DNA from: Bretschneidera sinensis
Lineage: Eukaryota; Streptophyta; Magnoliopsida; Brassicales; Akaniaceae
Assembly: GCA_023935145.1 (NCBI GenBank)
Contig: CM043700.1
Span: forward strand, 63,506,620 to 63,570,619
Reading direction: 5' to 3'
DNA: 64,000 bases
The notes beneath the pieces are model-generated. The model searched no databases. It was not told where the DNA came from and saw only the letters and a list, made by a program, of their open reading frames with translations. Below, one piece after another: positions 23,131-31,228 of this stretch. The translations under genes and the position numbers were made by a program. Numbering within the stretch: the stretch's first letter is position 1; the number at the start of each line of letters is the position of its first letter.

Positions 23131-23515
23131 CAACCGTGCACATTTAGCAATGGCTCGGATAGGGTCATGTGCACTACGGCGCTCGATCGTGCACACTTAG
23201 CAATGGCTCGGACAGAGGCATGTGCACTACGGCTCTCGGCCGTGCACACTTAGCAACTGCTCGGACAGGGACGTGTGCACTACAGCACTCGGTCGTGCAC
23301 ATTTAGCAACCGCTCGGACAGGGGCATGTGCACTACGGCGCTCGGCCGTGTACACTTTGTAACCGCTCGGACAAGGACGTGCGCACCACCACACTCGGTC
23401 ATGCACACTTAGCAACGGCTCGGACAGGGGCATGTGCACTACAGCGCTCGATCGTTTACACTTAGCAATGGCTCGGACAAAGGCATACGCACTACGGCAC
23501 TTGATCGAGCACTCG
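23131..23515. repeat. Tandem array C (about 57-bp unit)
   Basis: Six to seven units carry GTGCACTACGGCGCTCGGC, then GTGCACACTTAGCAACxGCTCGGACAGGG. It borders array B and leads to the PBS side of the LARD-like element. Confidence 0.9.
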
Positions 23516-23617
23516 AAACTCCAAATTGTGCAACATGGTGTCGAATGGCTTGGCATTGCAACAGATTAGTTCTTTAGATTTCTTCGCTTCTACTATTTAA
23601 CAAGAGATGGTGATTTT

Positions 23618-23632
23618 CCACCGATGGCACCA
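23618..23632 (-). promoter_or_regulatory. Primer-binding site of the LARD-like element
   Basis: The minus strand reads TGGTGCCATCGGTGG, three bases inside the LTR end. It resembles the TGGCGCCGTCTGTGG site of many plant gypsy elements. The tRNA was not assigned. Confidence 0.55.
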
Positions 23633-23635
23633 ATC

Positions 23636-24155
23636 TGTTGATGCCAAAAACCATTGTTGCTGACGTGGTCTTGTACAAGTAACATAGGTGAACTAAAGAC
23701 CCTCGGAGGAGGGGAGGGACAGACCTTCGACGGCGCTCCGATGCTGAAGTCAATACAAGGGCTTAGGAGAGGCCGAGGCCAAATGTTAACTCTAGAGTAA
23801 ATCAAGTGTAATTAGACGAGTGTGAATATCAAAACGTGTTCTCCTTTTGGACTTACATACCTTAGGCTATTTATAGTCATATAAGTGGAGGTTGCCCACA
23901 TGGGGGGAGAGATGGCCTCACCCCTGTGATCCCAAGCCTCTGGTGACAGGTCTCAGTTGCGTGTTCAGATGGTCATGTGTCTCAGAGGGGGTTAGGTCTG
24001 GTAACCCTGCCTTGACGTGGCGATGGCGTGATTAACCTACTCCATGTGTGCTTTACCAAGCTTTAGAGTTTCTGACACGTGTCATCGTCCTATTGGTGAT
24101 GCCAGAATCTATGTGTAGGCGTTTTATTGGACAAGTGTTTTTGTGGGCTCCATCA
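23636..24155 (-). repeat. LTR of the LARD-like element (5' LTR in element sense)
   Basis: On the plus strand it runs TGTTGATGCC...TCCATCA, 520 bp, with a minus-strand TATA box at 23876-23867. It is shorter than the partner LTR because it lacks the GCTGACATGGCCT duplication. Confidence 0.85.
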
Positions 24156-24160
24156 GTAAC

Positions 24161-24710
24161 AATAATTTTTGACCATAAATAATCTCTAATGGCTTAGCCC
24201 TTATACAACTTTTTCAAGTTACCATAAAGATGCATGAGAAAAAATCTGATTTCAACACCTGGTATCAGTGCTTCAAAAGTGGGGACTAGACCCTACACTA
24301 ACTAAAAAGCAGTTCAGCGCATGTGCAAACATTAAATATATTGAAGAATCAATAAATTTTAAATAAGTAAGAAAGAGAAAAAAAAACTACCTTCTCCTGG
24401 TTAGGTATAAAGATCCACCTTTTATCATTAGCAAATCCAATGTCATCTAGAAGGTGCTCCAAGAAAAAGTTCCAAATTTCCTTAGTCTCAACTTCAACCA
24501 CAAATTATACCAGTGGATATAAATCATCATTAGCATTAATGCCAACTAATGCCATCAATTGCCCTTGAGCATGCCCCTTCAAATGATATGCATCAAGCCC
24601 AATCACAGGTCTGTAATAATTCAAGAAACCCTGCTTGCATGCATATAAACATATATAGAATGATTTAAACCTAGGTTGGACCTAAAGTAAAGGCCTGTCA
24701 ACTTGCATCT
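24161..24710 (-). pseudogene. MULE transposase, catalytic part (fragment 1 of 3)
   Basis: The minus strand from about 24710 reads VDRPLL-stop-VQPRFKSFYICLYACKQGFL, YYRPVIGLDAYHLKGHAQGQL, VGINANDDLYPL, VVEVETKEIWNFFLEHL and RWIFIPNQEK, the MuDR DDE core. An intron at 24390-24293 has GT...AG ends and phase 0, and is followed by GLVPTFEALIPGVEIRFF and HLYGNLKKLYKG. The first catalytic Asp (GLD) is present, but the second, in the family's ISDxxKGL, reads IPNQEK, so the Asp is lost. Two in-frame stops add to the damage. The N-terminal half is missing; the frame abuts a Tat RT fragment at about 24710. Confidence 0.88.
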
Positions 24711-25660
24711 TTCCTTCTTTACCATCACCACATTGGCGACCCATTCTGGGTAGTCTGTTTCCTAGATAAAATCTGGTAAACGGAGCTTGTCTACCTCTTT
24801 TCTTTTTTATGGTGTTTTATCGTTTTGGGGTGAAAGACCTTTTCTTATGAATGACAAGCTTGTGGTTCGGATCCATGTTCAGTCTGGGGGCAATGACTTG
24901 GGGATCAATCCCAAGCATGTTAGAGGCTAACCACGTAAACAAGTCTTAGTTCCTTTAAAGGAAAGAGATCAGTGCCTCCTTAAGACTTTCAAGGAGGTTA
25001 AACCTGACCTTAAAAGTTTTTGAGTCCCTCCTCGTTTAAAGGGATGGAAATGTGTTCTTCAATAGGCTATCCTCAAGGGGTTTTGAGCTCATCTCACAGA
25101 TCTTTGATTTCCAACGGTAGAGCCTCCTCCTTTTTCTTCCCATTAATGGAGTTTAAATAATAAGACCGAGAGGTTTGCTGGTTCTCTTTGACTTTCCTAC
25201 GCCCTGCTCGGTGGGGAATTTCATCTTCAGGTGATAAGTGGACTATCATCCTTATTTCATTAAGCGTTGGCCTTCCAAGGATCGCATTATATAACTACGG
25301 ATGCTTGACCACCAAAAATGTGGTCATTACAATAGTGAGTTGCATATATACTCCTGCAAAAAATGGAAGGGCGATGCTACCTTTGGCAAAAACTGGTGTT
25401 CTCAAGAAGTTATATAGCAAAAAAGATATTGATTTGAGATGGTCATCTTTTAAGTTCATTTTCATGAAGGCATCGTAATAAAGGATGTACATCGAGCTTT
25501 TGTTGTCCACCAAGATTCGTTCGACATTGTAATTGGCGATAAGGAGCGTGATGATTACTATATCATCATAGGGGGTCTGTAACACCTCTAGATTATCATT
25601 CGTAAAGGAGATTACTTGGTCTATCTTGACCAGGTTGTGAGGTCCACTAACTAACGCCAT
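24711..25660 (-). pseudogene. Tat protease and N-terminal reverse transcriptase
   Basis: The protease is in 25660-25295: ISFTNDNLEVLQTPYDDIVIITLLIANY, then active-site LVDNKSS. The family usually has DNGSS, so a Lys replaces the Gly and the enzyme is probably inactive. YYDAFMKMNL and a hydrophobic C-terminus follow. Further along come NMLGIDPQVIAPRLNMDP, KRSFTPKR and, at 24800-24715, EVDKLRLPDFI-stop-ETDYPEWVANVVMVKK, the RT start. The sequence breaks off before the RT active site. Many stops are present. Confidence 0.82.
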
Positions 25661-25679
25661 TGATCGAGCATAGATCTTT

Positions 25680-26155
25680 CTCGAGTGGGATGACTACCCC
25701 CTGTTGCTGGTCCTCTAAAGATCATTTTTATGGTGCCCGTAGTTATGGTTATGTGACCTTAGCCATTCTAGGGATGTATATCAGTCTGACCTTGTTTACT
25801 AGGACTTAGTTTGGGACTCGGTCTAGGACTGCGCTTAAGACTTCAGCAATGGCTCTGATCTACCTTGATTGTTCTGTAGTCTGCCTATAAGAGAATCGAG
25901 GTCGATCCTCATTGTCTCAGAATTGGCGAGGCCTAGTGTCTTCCTTTAAGTACCCTCGTTGAATGAGGGATTCAATGTGGCTTTTGAGAGTGTGGCATTC
26001 CTCGGTGTCATGCCCGTAATCCCTGTGGAAATGGCACTACCTATTTTGATTCCCTCTCTCATTAGGGTGAAGTGGTTTTGGGGGCCAACGAAGAATATCT
26101 CAGTCCTGAATGTTCATAAGTATGTTCGTCCTAGAAGCATTAAGTGGGGTGAAAC
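25680..26155 (-). pseudogene. Tat gag, C-terminal part
   Basis: The minus strand from about 26155 reads FTPLNASRTNILMNIQD and continues to [25 protein letters not shown] (about 26040-25960). This is the Tat-type variant knuckle in which C-x-F-H-x-D-x-G-H-x-T-E-x-C replaces CCHC. It is followed by the RQF...EDRPRF tail. The solo LTR at 26156-28117 separates it from the N-terminal part. Confidence 0.8.
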
Positions 26156-28117
26156 TGTAATGAACCATCCCTGGGTGGGTCCTACCCAAGGAGGTATCAT
26201 CAACTTTCAATTTTGATTACATCGACCTATATGAAAGCATATAAATTTACAAGATAAACAACCTTTCGTTCAACTAATCACAAGTTAAACAATCATAATT
26301 TACATAACAAACAACCTTTTCAACACATAGAAGTCAAAGTTTAAAACTTTGGAACCATAAATAAAGGGAAAATTCCCCGCTACAAAATTCTTGAATGGAC
26401 TCCTAACAAAAAAAAAAACCCCCAAAAGATGAGGATGCCGTAGATGAAAGCCTTATAAAAGACTCCCTTAAACTTGACCATAAAACTTTTAGTACTACGT
26501 GAAATATCAGTAAATAAAGGAGTGGGCTAAAAAGCCCAGTGAGAAACACATTACTAAAAGTAATTGTATTGGAGGAGAAATTTTTGTTTTAATTATAACT
26601 GTAGCATATAATTCATCAAATTTCAAAATTACTAAAATTTAAATTTTATTGAGTTTTCTCCAATCATCTATCTCTTTCTTAATAAAAAGAAAATAACAAT
26701 TAAGTAAGAATCTATCAAGATCCTTATAAGCTTTTCAAACATACAAAGCTTACAAACTCTCGTGCATCCACATTTCTTATCATATGCATACCATTTTATA
26801 ACTCTATTATTTATGATTTCACAATCATATCATATTTTCATACTTTTATTTCTATTATACAGTTTAACATGCTTACTAAAAGTAAGGTGTACTCACCTCT
26901 CAAATCGACTCTTAGTCTTGAGATACCTCATTGTCTCTAACATGATCCTCCACTATACTTAACGGTTAGAACAAGTAACAAATTTCCAAAGAAACACATA
27001 CATAAATATAAAATCAACCAAGCCATCTATTGCATAAAGGAAAAGAACTAGACTTTCAAAATTTCAGCAAAACTTCTTTTTTTTTTTAAATAGTTTTCAT
27101 AAACTTTACTTTTAAAAGTTTAGATGAAAAGATGTAGTCTCTTTAACACCAAAAGATTCATGTTTTATCCCAAAAATCTCATTAAATTGCTTTGAAAAGG
27201 TTTAGGCTTAAAAGGGTATGAAAAATTATTGTTTTGTGCGAAAACAGAGTTCTATAGTGACAGTCGACTGTCCGAGGCCTAGAGAGTTTAGACAGCTCAG
27301 ACAGTCGACTATCCTCACGACCTAGGCTTTTTATCCATATGACAGTCGAATGTCCATTGGGTTTGAGCACTTGAAACCACAAAATTCTTCATTTTTTTCC
27401 TCTAAAACCCCTTTGATTCAACATGAAACTCTTAAATCTTTTGAAATACAAGCTTTTGAATGTTAAACATCAAATCTTTACATTACCCATAAGAGAAATC
27501 AAACTCAAAACTTCCAAATCAACATATTTGGTTAAAAACCCATTTTTCTCAAACTTTTCTCAAGAAACCCTTGGATTTTCAAGATCCCAACGCAAATCTT
27601 AACTAACTAAACATGCAAGATTAAACAAGAAGTAAGGCAAGTTATTACCTTAAGCTTTGCTAAAAACTTCCATTTTTCTTCTTTTTCTTCTTTTTAGTCT
27701 CTTTCTCTTTCTCTTATCTTCTTTTCCCTTTCTCTCTTCTCTCCCGATTTCTCTATAAGAATCCAGCACATGTTGGTCCTTCTCTCCCCTCCTATATTTA
27801 TAGACAAAAGTTTTTCTTTATCGCATAATTACCTTTCACTTACACTTTTTTTTTTTTACCACAAGACTTTTCTAAAGCATAAAACTATCCTTCCACTTTA
27901 CAACTCTTTCATTACTTACCCAAAAATTGCTAAAAACTTCAAAAGCTCCCCAACACAAGTTTCTTAATACCAACTTTTCTTTATTTACTTGTCCCCAAGC
28001 TCTACACATCCAAGTATAATTTATTTATTACTCAAAATTGAACAGGTACACACTTTCACACGTCAAAGCGAAAACTCCAAAATTAAAATATTTCAATTTA
28101 AAATACTGGTATCCACA
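26156..28117. mobile_element. Solo LTR, 1.96 kb, in Tat gag
   Basis: It begins TGTAATGAACC and ends TATCCACA, with identical 5-bp duplications GAAAC at 26151-26155 and 28118-28122. The gag reading frame resumes on each side. There is no PBS, polypurine tract or coding interior, so this is what recombination between two LTRs leaves. Features inside: conserved-looking AGTGAGAAACACATTACTAAAAG (26539 region) and a run of GACAGTCGACTGTCC-type motifs (27260-27350). Strand was not fixed. Confidence 0.88.
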
Positions 28118-29391
28118 GAAACTTTCGAGGAAAGGGGTGGCTTTTACATTATTATCTTGATTGGGCTTTTTCATCGAACTATCCCTTGACTCATTGGTGT
28201 CTCTCTTCCGTTTCTCCATTCCTCCATCTTTTTCCCTTCTGAAAGCTTGATCATCCTCGGTGATCATAAACTCTTCTACTCGAACAGTGATTTCATTCAT
28301 ATCCTTGGGAGGCCACCTAGTGAGCTTAAAGCTAAAAGATCCAGACCTAAGTCTATTCTTGAATGCCATGACCTGCAATGTTGGATCAATGTCAGGAATC
28401 TCCCAAGTGACGACGTTGAACCGTGAAATATATTCTTGGAGCTTCTCTCCCTTACGCTAGATAACACTGAAGAAATTTTTTGAGATTTTTCTAGGTCCCT
28501 TACTAGTGAGGAAGTGAGCTGCAAAGGCATGGCTGAGTTCTTGAAAAGAGCTTATGCTTCTAGGTTTTAGGGGTGAGTACCAGGTACTTGCAGCCTTCTC
28601 GAGCATTAGAGGAAAGGCTCTGCACATGATAATGTCAAGGTTACAATGTAACATCATGGTGATCTTGTAAAGTTGGAGATGATCTAGGGGATTCATGGAG
28701 CCATCATATAAGCCTTTATGATAAGCATTCAAAAATTTCAAGGGAAAAGAGCATCGAGGATGTCCTGCATGAAAGGAGAAACTTTGGAACCGAGTTCATC
28801 TAGTACGTTGGTACTCCTTCCTTTAAAGGCTCTTTTATCCTTTTGTCCATCTCTTCCAGTCTTTTATCCACATCAGTATGGTGGTGGAGAAGTCTCAGGA
28901 TCTCGTTCTGGCACGAGGAAAAGACCCGGTGGTGGAACAATTATAGGCTAGTCCATTAGAATCAGGGTGCCTTGTTTGTCGAGGATTTTGCTAAGGCAGA
29001 GGCAGAGGTAGAGGCGTAGGAGAGCGAGCTTGCCCCCTAAGTCTTACGACCAAACTTATGACTAGCTGCTGAAGCTCCAGGAACTGTTCTTGGGTTACCA
29101 ATGCAGTTGGGTTAGGCACAAGAGTTGCCTCTATGTCCCTTTGAACATCAAAGTTTACAGGGTCGAGCTTTGTAGGATCTACTGGGTCAAGCTGAGGAGG
29201 GTCCATCGGGTCAAGTGAAGGAGGGTCTACCAGGTCAAGCCTCGTTCATCCGTCGGATGGTTCACTTTGACATTGACTAGAGGTAGCATACTCTGAGATA
29301 GTAAGAAGCAATGGGCCAGGTCGTTAACTACGAGTGTATATTCGTGTGGTTGTTAAACTGGTCCCGATTTGGTAGAGTTCTTGGGAGGCAT
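28118..29391 (-). pseudogene. Tat gag, N-terminal part
   Basis: The start at 29391 (MPPKNSTKSGPV-stop) is followed by a Pro/Leu-rich repeated DPPQLDPVDPTKLDPV segment (29206-29100 region), then the retrotransposon-gag domain: KGLYDGSMNPLDHLQLYKITM, CRAFPLMLEKAASTWYSPL and SFQELSHAFAAHF (28741-28460). A frame change leads to MAFKNRLRSGSFSFKLTRWPP and MNEITVRVEEFMITEDD (28378-28250). This is the capsid part of a Tat-like gag. The open stretch 28189-28028 runs into the solo LTR. Confidence 0.82.
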
Positions 29392-29450
29392 TGTAACATG
29401 TGAGTTCTTTGTCCTTAAAAAATGAGAAGGCCTTCATTTTAGCCCCAATA

Positions 29451-29977
29451 TGTTGATGTCGAAAATCTTCCAAGAATTTGAATGGTCGGGGAGCGGGACC
29501 TGTATACACAAAACGAGGAGAAAACCTAAAAGTTACCGGAGGATCGAAGGGGTGTGCCTCCGAGGGAACTCTCAGATGCCTAAGTAAGGATAGGGCTTTT
29601 TGAAAGTATGGAGAGTTATGTATTATGAGTGAATGTACCTTTCGATGTTGAGGGCCCCCTTATATAGTATTTCAGAGCATAGTCCGATTATGAGAGTAAT
29701 TGATCACTAAGTGTTGTGATAGGAATAATATTCTCATAGATAAGTTTGGAGTTATCCACAAGTTGGATAATGATTAATCCGTAAGTTGGATAATGATTAA
29801 TCCGTAAGTTGGAGTGGCGTAGCAGTATAAGGACATTAGTTTGAAATTACCATTATGTCCTTTATCAAGAGTGGTGATTCGATTGATTGATCTGTCTAAG
29901 TCATGAAATTACTCTTTTATCCTTAAAGGTGGCCACATGTCATTACATTATTTGAGAGAGAATTTTCCCTTACATCA
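29451..29977 (-). repeat. 5' LTR of the Tat remnant
   Basis: On the plus strand it runs TGTTGATGTCG...CTTACATCA, 527 bp. A minus-strand TATA box, CTATATAAGG, is at about 29666-29657. Its ends (TGTTGATGxCxAAAATC and CATCA) match those of the LARD-like element's LTRs. A small tandem repeat, GATAATGATTAATCCGTAAGTTG (twice), occurs at 29765-29812. Confidence 0.82.
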
Positions 29978-30706
29978 CCCAGTGAAACAATGTATAAAGC
30001 AAAGAGACACTATTATACCTGCAAAAGCACCAATACCCGAGATATCAAAAACCCTGAAATTATAAATTTCTTTGCTACCTGTCGTCCCCTTAGGATTTAG
30101 GGTTCAAATACTTGTCTTTCAAGGTTTCAAATACCTTGTCCTATTAGGGTTTTAAATACTTGTCCTTCCAAGGTTTCTTAATACATGTCTATTCAGGGTT
30201 CTTTAATACTCATTCAATCAAGGTTTCAAATACCCATAATTTCAGGGTCTCTTAGTACCGATTCAATCATGGTTTCAAATGCCCACTCATTCAAGATTTC
30301 AAATATCTATTCATTTAGTATTCGCCAATACCCGTAGTCTTCTAGGCTTCTTTGGAAATTATCATATTTTCGAGCCTTAATGCCCACGGTCATTTTAAAT
30401 TTTTAGGTTTTAAATGTCTACCTTTTAAAATTTTTGGGTCCTAAATGCCCATCATTAAAATTCTCGGGTCTCAATTACCCTCTGTCTGCGCTATCACTCC
30501 GAGTTTCGACACGTGAGCCATTCTTCAAAAGAGAGACAAAAGAGAGGAACATGAGTTGCGTGACAAACTTAAAGGAACCCCACACACCAAGCCACCAAGC
30601 ATGTTAGGGAAGTAAATAGCGCTTAAGATTTCATGCTACCCAAAACAAAATTTAGTCCCCAGTTTTGCCTTGTCTCTTATGCGAAAGCAACCAAAGAGGG
30701 ACATAT
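29978..30706 (+). mobile_element. 3' noncoding end of a second Tat/Ogre-like element
   Basis: It holds spaced repeats of (C)AAGGTTTCAAATAC and TTTAAATACTTGTCC (30090-30310), then TTTTGGGTCCTAAATGCCC-like motifs. It ends GCGAAAGCAACCAAAGAGGGACATA, a purine-rich tract directly before TGTTGATACCC. I know this end structure from Ogre/Tat elements, where a GCAAAGAGGGGCA tract precedes an LTR starting TGTTGATACCCAATTTTGAC. No coding sequence of this element lies in the window. Confidence 0.6.
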
Positions 30707-30990
30707 GTTGATACCCAATTTTGACTGGAAATCATTCTTAGTATTTTCGTCCCCTTTTTTTATTTTGATTTCCCCTTCTTTTAGAAAGAAAATGAAAATT
30801 TGATAAAACTGAAAAATAAAAAAAAAGAATTGGAAAAGAAGCAAAATAAAAAAAATCAAAATTGAAAGAGAAATTAAAAATAAAAACATTTCTTTTTATT
30901 TTCCTGACACTTAAAATACCCTAAACCACAAAATCTTTCAATCCGTAAACCTCCTTAACCCCCAAACCCAATTAGAACCCTAAACTAAAC
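30707..30990 (+). repeat. 3' LTR (probably partial) of the second Tat/Ogre-like element
   Basis: It starts TGTTGATACCCAATTTTGAC and passes through A/T-rich and CCCTAAA/CCCAAACCC-rich stretches (30910-31020). The right end was not found. It merges with the 5' flank of the synthetase gene, so that gene's promoter may include LTR sequence. Confidence 0.5.
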
Positions 30991-31159
30991 ATAAAGCCCA
31001 GCCCATCCTAAAACCCCAAGTTCACTAACCCATCTAAACTGCCGCCATCATCATAGAGAAAATGTCTCTCTCACTTCACAGCCTCCCCAAACCCTAACTC
31101 TCTATCACATTCCCTAGCCACCAAAACGCCTCCCCACTCACTTTCTCACACACCTCTCA

Positions 31160-31161
<2 letters not shown>

Positions 31162-31190
<29 letters not shown>
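31162..31190. repeat. (CT)n microsatellite in the synthetase 5' leader
   Basis: About 14 CT units end 38 bp before the start codon. CT runs are common in plant 5' leaders and core promoters. Confidence 0.9.
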
Positions 31191-31194
<4 letters not shown>

Positions 31195-31228
31195 GAGTAT
31201 TCTCTATAGAACAGAAATCTGATCAACA

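Larger units (their letters stand above)
7692..24155 (-). mobile_element. LARD-like Ty3/gypsy element made of GC-rich tandem repeats
   Basis: Two related LTRs (7692-8245, 23636-24155) bound this element. The flanks GTAGC (7687-7691) and GTAAC (24156-24160) look like a 5-bp TSD with one mutation. Orientation is minus: read that way, each LTR runs TGATG...CAACA, a TATA box CTATAAATAG lies in each, a PBS-like site follows the LTR at 23632-23618, and a G-rich polypurine tract precedes the other LTR at 8246-8261. Apart from a nested Athila (8839-20658) the interior is about 3.6 kb of tandem repeats with no gag or pol. Large coding-free derivatives of this kind depend on a helper element. The LTR ends resemble those of the Tat-type remnant at 29451-29977, a possible helper relative. 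Confidence 0.8.
24711..29977 (-). mobile_element. Tat-type Ty3/gypsy remnant, pol truncated
   Basis: In minus-strand order: LTR 29977-29451, gag from 29391, a solo-LTR insertion at 28117-26156, the rest of gag, protease, and the start of RT, which ends abruptly at about 24711 against the MULE fragment. RNase H, integrase and the 3' LTR are gone. Gag and protease sequence match the Tat/Retand group. The PBS region reads TATTGGGGCTAAAATG next to the LTR. Confidence 0.85.

Noticed and set aside
21191..23515. CRISPR-like array
   Set aside because: The repeats are contiguous tandem units without unique spacers and lie in a plant retrotransposon.
22261..23556. His/Ser/Ala-rich frames on both strands in arrays B and C
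   Set aside because: Repeat artefacts with no domain and no start context.
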